Assembly (NCBI GenBank): GCA_001599595.1
Contig: BCHH01000002.1
Span: 3,266,427 to 3,330,426, forward strand
Direction: 5' to 3'
Length of the DNA stretch: 64,000 bases
DNA from: Beverwykella pulmonaria
Lineage: Eukaryota > Ascomycota > Dothideomycetes > Pleosporales > Melanommataceae
Position 1 is the first letter of the stretch, and the number at the start of each line of letters is the position of its first letter. Shown one piece after another: positions 42,468-52,299 of the stretch. Under the pieces are notes generated by a model. That model did not search any database. It was not told where the DNA came from and saw only the letters and a program-made list of their open reading frames with translations. The translations under genes were made by a program, and so were the position numbers.

Positions 42468-45400
42468 TGTCAAACAGGGGTGTATGCTCAGTGTTGCCGG
42501 AATCGGGAGGAAGGATCTATTCAAGAAAAATACTCAGAGCGTGGGGTCGTGAAAAGGACAAGGGAAGAGATCCCAAATGCACACTTCTGGATTACTGCCC
42601 ACCTTCAATAATCGACTAGCTCTTCTATTTGCCGCCACGGAAACGCTCTGCATGAGCGATGCCGCTTCTCGGAGACTTCGTTTGACGCGGTTGAGGTTGG
42701 GGCTAGCTGTGGAGTTACCGTCTTAGCACAGATTTTGCACAGGCATGCAATCATTAGTTGCCGCCTGGTTGTTAACCCCCGCGCCGATGGAAAAGGAGTT
42801 GATGCAGACCTAAACTACACCATCCTATTTCCAAGATGGGCATGACAGTGTAGCTCAGGAAGGCAACACTCCAATCCTAGCAAGCGCTGTCCTTAATTGG
42901 GGCACTGTTTGTTGGGCAATCACAAGTTGATGCCAGATGGCGTCGTTCCGCCACGAGCCGACTGAGTGTTTTGTCGGCGTTCCACAGCCAATCTAGAGGC
43001 GCATGGACACTGAGCCAGAGCAGATCGGGACCTAATCTTGGGTCAGTAGCGTTGTTGCCACGCTGAATACGGAGCATCGGGCTGAAAATTCAATGACGAC
43101 CATGAGGCTGGGTTTACCAGTTCTGGTGAACAGGTAATGCTTATTGCAATCGAAGGGAAGATCATCTAACAAAATGTGCAAATCGAGGCTCCAAAGTGAA
43201 CCGCAGACGGGAAGAAGAGGCGCATTAAGGGAGATAGCCATTGGAGATCTTACCATTTTGACATGTTCGGTCTTGAGTCCGTCCAATCAGGGTCCTCTTC
43301 CGCCAAGGACTAGATGTTAGCGTGCGTCCGGCTCTCCTCGAACTCAACAACAGAAATGTGGATGACGACGCACAGCCAATGTGAACCAACTAATCAAAGT
43401 ACTGTGCGCCCGATGGGGCACGGGAGGGCTAATGGCTCGTATACGTACAGCTCAAGCCTCATTCTCAATGAGCAATGTGTTTAGCTGGTCTTGAGAAAAG
43501 CTGGGTTGTATTTTGATAGTGTTCTTGTTGATTCAGGTCCAACGGGTGTTTGAGGCTGGAAATGCACATGGTTGTCTTTATGTGGAATGAAATGATAACA
43601 ATAAGTAGCCTGGGCAATGAAATGAATGCAAGCGCCGTGGAGCAGTTCGGCAGACGGAACAGCGAGCCGTGTGAAATTTCCGACCAAGTACCGCTAGCCA
43701 AACAAGGTAAGGGGATGCTACAAGTGCCAACTTCAACACCAAGCCATCAGTTCGCCGTCGACTCGTCACCTTGATCTCTCAAAGCAGTTTTTGTGGGTAC
43801 CTCACTGACCACGGCATGTCATGCATGAAGCTTTTGAGCCTCGCGCCCGGAAAGTTCCCCAAGCAAAACATGGCAACACGGAAGCTTCCCAGGCAACGCA
43901 CATGTTCAGCTTCACGCGCCACCCAAGGCTCTCCGCTCCAGCGCTCCCTGTCCAAGCTTCCAAGACACATTTGTTTCGGAAAGCGAAGGCATGACAAGCC
44001 AGCAGCCTGGCAACGTCGGATTTTTCTCTGCTTCGCGGCGGGGAAGACTTCTTCCCAGGTCCTCCGTCTTCTACTCTCAACACTTATCAGGCAATTCATG
44101 TAATCGTCATATGCTTGTGTTCGCTTCCTGCTACCAGATAGCGATTCATTTGGTCACTGTACTATCCTTAATTTCTCGCCCATGCCTTGATTTCTGAAGA
44201 ACCCACTTTTAGAATAACCCATCGATTGAGAGGAAGTGCAAGACCGTGTTCAGAATCATTTAGATAACCGAGGACCTGGGGATAGCTTTTGGCAACTTGT
44301 ATTGGTAGGTCTGATAACAATATATAGAATTCGGTTGGAGGAAGAAAGATGAACCAGTATGAGAGGTTCAACAGATCATCGAAGACGCGACGAATGGGGT
44401 AATCATCGTACTAGATCTCGCGAGCAACATCATAAAGAATCTCTTTGTGGAACATCTCCTAAACCGCAACGTGGAAGGCCCCATCGGCAACACCATAACA
44501 AGTCCCCCGAATAGCATCGTAACAGTTGTCAGGATCGCTAGCGAACCCAGTCCCCTGGATCAGGGCCTGACTAAGATCCCTGCCGCATGGTGAGCAGTAG
44601 CGCTAGACCACGTGGAACTACGATTCTTTCTCCAAGTGGAGATGACAATAATACAAATAATGAGACAAAACCACACCTGCGTCAAAGGAGACAATCTCAC
44701 ATATCTCCCCTTCCAAATTATAACCCTAAACTTGGCCTTATCTTGGGGTTTGAAGCACACTGTTTAAATTACGTGAAGTGGAAAACCGAGAAAGGGCAAA
44801 AAAGGGCATAGTGAAAGGAACGACGAGCGCGGCAGGATACAAGGAAAAAATTTGTAGGGAAGAATCTAGAAGTAGAGGATGTTGGATCATCAAAGCATGT
44901 GCACTTCAGAGCTCAAAGCCAGCCGAGGGAAGCAAATCGGCAACCGCCTGCAGCCCTACTGTTGATAGTAGGGAGGGAGTATATGTTATTGGCCTTGCAT
45001 ATCAGCAAATACAATATCATCAGGCTGCGGAAGATAAGTATAGGGCGCAAAACGAGCAAATTATCGATCAAATTCATGTTACCAGAAATCGTGACACATC
45101 GCAAAGCACGCCTACTCATCCTCCTACCGGACAGCCGGGTGTCATCCTACTACTGATTACACAGATTGGGAATCACCTATAATTTCATCTTTAGATACGT
45201 CTAGAAGCCGGGAATAGATACTCTCACTGACCACACACACCGCCGGTCACCGCATAGCCAGGAGGTGTAAGAAAAGGAGAGGGCACAAAGTAGGCTCACA
45301 GTGAACCAATGCCTCAAGATCAGGATCGAAGAGGCCGAAGGAATGGATCGCGAGTATTACAAGCCTAATTAACTCCAATGTTGAATAGCCTTCTGACTGG

Positions 45401-47259
45401 GAAGTTAGGAAATTATGAAACGGAACCCGAAATTGACTCCGACGATCGTCACTGGACTGCGTGGTAGAATAGTAGTGGGGAGGAGACCAGTTCCGAAGAT
45501 GCAATACAGATGTCCCGGGCTGGTAATGAGGGTACGTGTATCCTTACAGATAGCTCATAACATCCGACTTGGAGAATGGTGTTACTAGTTCAAACAACCC
45601 ATCATCCTGTTCGTTGGTATCTCCGAAATCAGCCTCTTGCAAACCACGCTAGAAGTTCAAATACAGGATAGACTCCCGCGATTACCGTTCTTCTCCCTCA
45701 GCGCATTCTTCTCATTCTAGTAACAGTGCACGATCGCTGTCATTATTGGCAGCGACTTTTAGAAACCAAGCCGGGAATGAAGACCTTACAAATCATGATC
45801 GCAGCGCAGAAGACCCTAATCAAGATTACTCATCTTAAAAATAAAATTTCAAGTCGAGGATTTGTAGCGAGACGGGAAGAAGCCGGTAAGCTTGTCGTGG
45901 GTTGGATACGTATTATCTTATAGTTCAAAGGCGTATGAGTCCCTGTCATTGATCTATCCTCTCCCACGGATCATTTTCTGCGCCTTAAACTCATTCATTT
46001 TCATAGCTTTAATCTGTCCCTCCAAATTCGACGCCAGATTAGTTATAATCAGGATTGCGATAACAGGGCGAGAAAATCCAACGACTCGACAAACGGTGGC
46101 CTTGGATTCGAAGTAGACCCATGGTATGTTCTTCTCATAGCAAAGCGTCAGTCAAGATGCCCCATGGCAAGGGGCGCGGTGTCGGTGGTGATGATGATGA
46201 GCTTGGAGATGCCCCTATTGGGTGTCTTAATGGATTCGTTGGCACCCTTTTGAGTTTGTTTGTAGTGCGTGGCTTATTGGACAAGGCCGAGGAGTCCTTG
46301 GTGTAAGGCTTGAGGTGTCAGAGGCCAGACGGCGGAAGCGTCTTGGGACATTTTGGTGGGGGTAGTTGTTGTCGAGTTGTGTTCATGCCTTTTCGTTGAT
46401 GATATTGTAGTGCTATGGGCTTGTGTGTTTAGCAGCGTGAGAAGCGTAGGCGTGGATGATGAGGCTGAAAATGCAATATATTAAAAGCGATGCGTCCACT
46501 GAGTTCCGCAGTGCAATGAGCCATTGACCATGACCTGTCGTTGCGAAGCCTAGTTCGATATATTCCTCATTATTGATGGGTGCACTTTCCGTGGAAACCA
46601 TACATGAATGCTTGCAGATCTATTCCTTGCCAATTTTCTTAGCTATTGTAAAATTTTGGGAAGTCCATGGTAGCACTACATATTTCGGGAAAACTGTTTC
46701 TAATTCAGAGAGTGCTCGCCTTGAGTATGTACAAGTGACAACGCTGACTCGAAGACCAAAACTTAATGCGGTGTTGGGTGTCTTCATAACTGTACTTTCC
46801 AATTGACACATTGATGCCGGGTCTCGCTTTCAAGGAAGGATCAGCAAAATAGTGGCGCAGCGACACGACCGATCGTTGTAACAAAGCTATATGCTGTCAA
46901 AACTATCATTTTCAGTGCCAAGAAGAAGCTTGCAACGTCTTGAATAGACGAATACTACATGCTTCGACTATCCAAAGGCCCGATAATTCCCTTAAGGTTT
47001 TTCACCAATATATCCACCATGATTTTGACTAGCACTTCTGACAGCGTTTCCGCCAACATCTCTACTAACCTCTCCACCGGTAGTTCTTCCAGAGCTATCG
47101 GTAAGCTTGTCATTGTTACTACCCTAATCGTATAAATCTTCCCTGAGTGCATGAATTGCGCCTACTACTGCTAGGTCCCGCACTGCCCTCGATTCTGCTG
47201 GGCTCTGCAGTGCTCTAAATCCTATTAGATTCCGCACTAGCCTGTGGCACACTGTCCAA
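42468..47259. other. 4.8-kb gene-poor region
   Basis: No convincing gene. Short frames at 42877-43286 -, 43465-43701 -, 43779-44099 -, 44778-45182 + and 46121-46306 + lack recognisable domains or splice patterns. A minus-strand frame at about 44168-44600 runs about 144 codons with two internal stops and may be a decayed gene. Near 47000-47100 there is a degenerate short repeat encoding Leu/Val/Ser-rich sequence. Confidence 0.5.
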
Positions 47260-48453
47260 CTACTGGTTCATCGGCTTCCTGACGCCTGTAATCCAGCTGA
47301 CATACCCAAACGGCCAGGTATGCATGTGTCTGTGGCAGCGATACGACCAGTCTTTGATCTCACAGTACTTGCCCAGAGTCTCCATTTCGTGGTCGTATCG
47401 GATATGTGGCGTCTCACCTTCAATCGTCCCCACGATTTCCATGACTTCTTCGAATTCGCGGGTACGTAGACAGCTGACAACGCCATCCCAGCAGAGAATG
47501 AACGGGAGGGTCAAGAAGGGCGGGAGATACGGGAGATACGTGAGTATATTGTGACAGACGTTCTTGCAATTGATTCCCCGAGAGCGACTAAATGGCGGGA
47601 ACCAGAACGGCGTGACAAGTAGTGCAAGGAGCCAGTTGAGCGCCATCATCATTATACATCCGATGCGACGATCTTGGAGCTCGATAATGGCGAAGCCATC
47701 AGAATCTGTCAATGTGCTGCGAAGAATCTTTCTTGCCAACTCATCGTCAAAATGATGGAAGGACAGATTAAACAATCTGAAGATACGGCACGGATTGATT
47801 TCAGCTGGTTGGCCCCTTGCGTTAAAGACAATGTCGTCAAAGGAAACCCTCCGAGGAGTATTAATACTCAAAGCAGCGGCTGGTGGCTTAGCAGCGTCGA
47901 CTTTTTGGCTAATGTAGTCGATGTTGTCGGAGTTTTTGGAATGCTCTTTCCAGGCTGGGATATTGGGATAGAGATCGCTCAGCTTGAACTGGAGTGGGTC
48001 GTAGCCGTTTTGCAGTCGCCTCGCGTTTATCAGGCGCTCGAAGATGGGCGTTGGACCGCCGCCTCCAGCGCAGAAGTCGATCACGGTAAGTTTAGTTCTT
48101 GTATCATTCAAGGCGACTTCGTTGAGGATAGTTTCTAAACCCACACAGGCTATTTCGGCAGGCGACTGACTTTGAATCAGGGGCAGCTTGCGACTCCAGT
48201 TCTGTACAAGCATATTTTGACAGCATTGGCGAACGAAATCCGATGTCCATTCTTTATCGCACCACTCGAAAACCCTCCAGGGCTTAGTCGATACAAGCGG
48301 GTTCATGTTGTGAAAGGCCTTATATATACAATTTTCGACATTCTGTCCACGCCCAATAATGTTTTCATGTAGATCGTTAGTGGGCGACGGCGTCCTTGTT
48401 GATTCTTGGATAGGCGGCGGTTGGGTTGCAAATTTTGGCGGACACTGTGCCAT
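47260..48453 (-). CDS. Methyltransferase-like protein with hydrophobic C-terminal half
   Basis: Predicted 397 residues from the first ATG in the frame (48453). The frame is open upstream to about 48590 without an ATG, so a short 5' exon is probably missing. Residues about 130-260 resemble a Rossmann-type SAM-dependent methyltransferase: motif I LTVIDFCAGGGGPTPIFERL, then FKLSDLYPN (motif II/III area) and LFNLSFHHFDDELARKILRS, then DGFAIIELQDR. The last strand is followed by hydrophobic, possibly membrane-bound segments (IMMMALNWLLALLVTPFWFP and YLPYLPPFLTLPFILCW). The C-terminus is rich in His/Trp (YRCHRHMHTWPFGYVSW). Small fungal proteins of this type are uncharacterised as far as I know; the substrate cannot be guessed. 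Confidence 0.75.
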   Translation of the reverse strand: MAQCPPKFATQPPPIQESTRTPSPTNDLHENIIGRGQNVENCIYKAFHNMNPLVSTKPWRVFEWCDKEWTSDFVRQCCQNMLVQNWSRKLPLIQSQSPAEIACVGLETILNEVALNDTRTKLTVIDFCAGGGGPTPIFERLINARRLQNGYDPLQFKLSDLYPNIPAWKEHSKNSDNIDYISQKVDAAKPPAAALSINTPRRVSFDDIVFNARGQPAEINPCRIFRLFNLSFHHFDDELARKILRSTLTDSDGFAIIELQDRRIGCIMMMALNWLLALLVTPFWFPPFSRSRGINCKNVCHNILTYLPYLPPFLTLPFILCWDGVVSCLRTREFEEVMEIVGTIEGETPHIRYDHEMETLGKYCEIKDWSYRCHRHMHTWPFGYVSWITGVRKPMNQ

Positions 48454-50680
48454 TGGTGATACAAAGGACTCTTGACGTGCCTTTCCCTTAGACTTTCCGA
48501 ACGTAAACGACCCCGAAGCACTGACAGGCTCCACGTCAAGAGTATCGAGCTCGTTACTGGGTAACTGAGTACCTTGTATGGGTGTCCGTCTGTTTTTAAT
48601 AGTGGCCCTCTAATCCTTTTGGCCGCATACAGAAACTAGGAAGGTAATGGAGGGAAGAGCTGACACCTGCTAGCCCCCCTGCATTTGTTCACCTGCACTT
48701 TGGCTTAGTCGTAATGTGTATGGTTTGTTCAAGATTTTGAATTGAGAGGCACTGCCGCTGACCGGGCCGAGAGGTGAGGCGCTCTCCAGATCCGGAGAGG
48801 CAGTTTTTTTTCCTTCTTCGGAGTGCTTTCTTTGCTACTCTCGTTCAGGAAGCTTGTCCTTCACTGAGAGGTCCAATAAAGTTTACCGCCTTTCCAGGAG
48901 GTGCGCACGGAGTGGAGATTTTAATGGAATGCTACGAGCAGTACGATAACGGCAATGATAGATGGAACGTAGAGATGATAATGGTAAACGAAAGGCTCGA
49001 AGATGGCAATGTTGATTGATGTGTGGTGAGATAGAAGAGCAGGCGAGCAGACGGAAACAGCCAGCCCGAGAACAATGCGCAGATCCAGATGGTGCTTGCT
49101 GTAATGTTACAAGAAGGAAAGACGAGTGCGTCTTCTCGTCGGGATGTCGCCACACCGATGGACGCTAAGTTTAGTTTCAGCCACCTCGATCAAGGAGGTT
49201 AGATCGCGATCATAAGTAGGAGTCAATGTTGCATCTATTTGTTGCATTTACAGTCTATAGTCTAGTTTACAGCGGGCCGAGATACGCACTTGTATCTCGC
49301 TTGATCAATGTCATCTCCACCTGCAGCAACACTGAAGCGCAAATAGCCCCCTGGCAGATACACGGGCACATCGCTGACTCAACCGATTCTCTTTTTCTCT
49401 TTGTGTGGTTGCCTTGTTCGAAGCACGCAGCTCAAAATATAGCACAACTTACTTCGACATCGACATTAAATGTGGCTCTTGAAAGCCTATTGCTGCCATC
49501 ACCAACTTCTGCCACAGCCGCCGACAATCCCGACCAGAATGTAGACCTTTCAGCAGACAGCCGTCTTCAACTCTCAGACATTTCCATACGTAAGTTGCTC
49601 ATTCAATCCACATCAAACAGACCACGTATACGTATCGAAAACAGCCACTTCCCCTATGAAGCATCTCCTAGATCCCTTCATAAACGCGCAGAGTACATAA
49701 TCATGTGTCACCCAACGTTTGATCTTCCCTCACACTCGCACTCTTTGTTCCAGATCCAGGCCATGCAAAGTTTCACGCCCAGCAGCCAATGCAGCTGTGA
49801 GCTTCGTACGAAACACGAAACTTCATGCAAAACGCACGCCGCCAATACTTGTCACCAAAACTTCCTGGACAACGACAAACGAACGAGTAGATGTGAAACG
49901 ATGACAGGGTGGGTGCCATGTGAGGCAGCAGTTTGACAAGTTGACATTATGCCTGAGGTGGCGATTCCTGCCTTGCGCGTTTCTGTTTCTTGAATTGATG
50001 ATGGCAATGTTGCACAATATTACCCATGGAGCTGCTCGTATCTTTGCGGATGGATACGAGCGCTGAGCTTCAAGTATCTTTTGCCGAATCAAGGAAACTC
50101 ATCAGCGCATTACCCTGTTGCCTCACTATGCAGTGCCGTCATACGCTATAACACGCAGGAATAATCCCCACCGCCACCTCCAGATTGACAGTCCACCTTG
50201 ACGTTATTGAAGCAATGAAGCATATTCCCCATGCAGGGATCTCGCAAAAAAACAATCAATAGCGGATCCTTACTCATCCGGACGAGGCGCAAGATCGGCG
50301 ACGATCTTTTCCTGATCACCACACCCAAGATTACCACAGTGATCGGAGAAATATTTTTGAGTGCTCCGGATACGACATGTTCATTACGATTATGATTCGT
50401 TATCATCTTGCAAACTCCGCGATGCGGAATGATTAATTGGGCCTGTGCTATTATAGGACCATGTGTAGTGTGAAGAGATATTTACAGAAGGGGTTGTGGA
50501 CAAAAATTCTATCCATGCGATGCCTGCCACCGTCCTAATTCTCATGCGTTTGGTATCATAATGCGACAACACCGGGGAAATGCTAATGAAAAAAAACGCC
50601 TAATGCCTCTCCTGCCAACCACTTATGCTGTAGATAGTGCAACAATGCTGCCCTTGAACGCCTTTAATTATAATCCCGAC
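48454..50680. other. 2.2-kb intergenic region with one doubtful ORF
   Basis: A plus-strand frame at 49226-49936 (236 codons) starts with ATG. It shows a hydrophobic start (MLHLFVAFTVYSLVYSG) and Cys/His scattered near its end, but no known domain. It may be chance. The rest is promoter or 3' DNA. Confidence 0.4.
49226..49936 (+). CDS. Doubtful hypothetical ORF
   Basis: 236 codons from an ATG, with a hydrophobic N-terminus that could act as a signal peptide and cysteines near the C-terminus (CSCELRTKHETSCKTHAANTC). No family recognised, no conserved motif, and codon use looks little biased. It lies alone in a gene-poor stretch. Listed only because it is the longest open frame there; random occurrence is a real possibility. 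Confidence 0.2.
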   Translation: MLHLFVAFTVYSLVYSGPRYALVSRLINVISTCSNTEAQIAPWQIHGHIADSTDSLFLFVWLPCSKHAAQNIAQLTSTSTLNVALESLLLPSPTSATAADNPDQNVDLSADSRLQLSDISIRKLLIQSTSNRPRIRIENSHFPYEASPRSLHKRAEYIIMCHPTFDLPSHSHSLFQIQAMQSFTPSSQCSCELRTKHETSCKTHAANTCHQNFLDNDKRTSRCETMTGWVPCEAAV

Positions 50681-51670
50681 TTAATCGCTATCGTCGCTGG
50701 TCGTCGCATCGCTTGTTGTGGACGAGGAAGACTTGTCTGTGGAGAGTGACCCAAGCGTCCACTTCCACTCCCTCCTGCGCTTCCGACGCCCAGCAACGGG
50801 CGTCTCGGGACACGAATCGCTGTCCGACTCTGACGAGTCTCGCTTCTCTCCTATTCGTGCTCCCCCAGACCGGGGTGAGCTGTCCAAAGATGATAGGGCA
50901 GGCGATGTTGACCGCTCGGAGGGCGAGGAGGGAACGTCGAGTGATGCCGAGGATGTAGAGGCAATAGATAGCGAAACAGCCGAGTCTTGCGACTCTGATG
51001 ATGATGTCGTTTCAATTGAAGATATGGTCTCGATGGAGCTGATTGATGACTCGATGTCGAAGTGCGCCATTGTGTACTTTGTGGTCTTGATTTCTTCTTC
51101 GAGCGGTGTGCGGAAGGACACTTTCTTCTCCGCTGGGAAGAAGCGTCTTGCGGGTGCCATCTTGCGCGGGAGTAGATGCCGCGCTGGGCTATTGGAGAGG
51201 ATCGACGTTAGGTTGTGGGGCTGTTTGTAGGGTATCTCGATGGTGGCGGACTCGGTGGAGGTGGCCGATGTGACTGCGGATGAAAGGGTGGAGGCAGAGC
51301 TTGGGGTCGATGCGTTGGAGGGGTTGCTTTTCGGTTCGGGGTTGGAGAGGCTGCTGTCGATGGACAGGCGCGGCTTTGCAGGGCGTCCGAGTGTGGGCGC
51401 GGCAGAGGCAGGGGCTTCGTAGGCGTTGGTGAAGGTGTTGCGGACGGTGGGCGAGACGGCGCTCAGCGTGTCGAGTCGCAGGCTGGTGGAGCTTTTGCCA
51501 AAGGTGCGTAGTTGGTGTGTGTTCAGATGCAGCTTCGGGCGCGAGACGGCGGGGGCAGATTCGGGCTGGCGTTGAGGTAATATGGGGAGGGTAGTGGTCA
51601 TCGAGGACTGCTGGGCACGAGACGGTGCGTACGGAAGCGACATGGTGTGTGATATCGTCGAGAGCATCAT
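50681..51670 (-). CDS. Ser-rich protein with RVxF-like PP1 docking motif
   Basis: Predicted 329 residues from the first ATG in the frame (51670). The same frame is open and protein-like upstream to about 51855 (for example SSPRTSEYETRRSPPEVPDE), so an upstream exon with the real start is likely. The protein is Ser/Thr/Pro-rich and disordered. Its most distinctive parts are PAEKKVSFRTPLEEEI at about the middle (KVSF at 51116-51127) and the end RRKRRREWKWTLG. KVSF after a basic residue fits the RVxF motif by which regulators bind protein phosphatase 1. The combination of an RVxF-like block with a WKWTLG box is, as far as I recall, shared by a fungal family of unknown role. Function is inference. 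Confidence 0.7.
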   Translation of the reverse strand: MMLSTISHTMSLPYAPSRAQQSSMTTTLPILPQRQPESAPAVSRPKLHLNTHQLRTFGKSSTSLRLDTLSAVSPTVRNTFTNAYEAPASAAPTLGRPAKPRLSIDSSLSNPEPKSNPSNASTPSSASTLSSAVTSATSTESATIEIPYKQPHNLTSILSNSPARHLLPRKMAPARRFFPAEKKVSFRTPLEEEIKTTKYTMAHFDIESSISSIETISSIETTSSSESQDSAVSLSIASTSSASLDVPSSPSERSTSPALSSLDSSPRSGGARIGEKRDSSESDSDSCPETPVAGRRKRRREWKWTLGSLSTDKSSSSTTSDATTSDDSD

Positions 51671-52299
51671 GTGGGCGGAGGGTGTGTGGTCGCGAGACTG
51701 CACTGGGGCAGGCGGGCCTAGATAAGGAGGGGAGCCGTCCTCGTCTGGCACCTCAGGTGGGCTGCGCCGTGTCTCGTATTCGGAGGTCCTGGGGCTGCTG
51801 GCTTGCTGACGGCGATGAACGAAGTAGGGGAGGTATACTCTAAGCGGGTACGCAGCGCGCGATCAGCTCAGGGTGAGGAGGGCGTGTGGACGCGAAGGCA
51901 GATGCAAGACACGCATGGCTTCATGGCGGCGGAGCTTTTGATATATAGGTGATAGGCAAAGCGACGGGCGGGAGGCCTGGGTGCTTAGCAGGCTGTGGCT
52001 ATTCCTGAGCACAAAGGAGCGCGCCTGCACGCAGCACGGAAGTATTGAAGTGCCCAGCCAATGGCGGATATATTTAACTCGCGGCGTCTATAATTGGCCT
52101 CGCAGTGGCGAAAGATGCGCAAAGGCCTCGCAACCCAGCAGGCCCGCGCGCAGGCCAATGGCAGCGCCGCCGGCCTAGCAGTCGGACGCTTCATGCGTGT
52201 TTTAGACATCCGTCTCCCTCCACGTCCGTTTCCATTGCGCGTCTCTCCTCCGCCTGTCTGTCAAACGCAGCGGGAAGCCGTTAGGCGCTACTCCGGGCC
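51671..52299. promoter_or_regulatory. Divergent upstream region between the Ser-rich gene and DNA polymerase iota
   Basis: Contains the probable missing 5' part of the minus-strand gene (to about 51855, possibly 51920) and the promoter of the plus-strand polymerase. No separate gene seen. Confidence 0.45.

Noticed and set aside
42877..43286. Two adjacent minus-strand frames that might form a spliced gene
   Set aside because: The only intron that would join them is about 39 bases with poor signals; no known domain.
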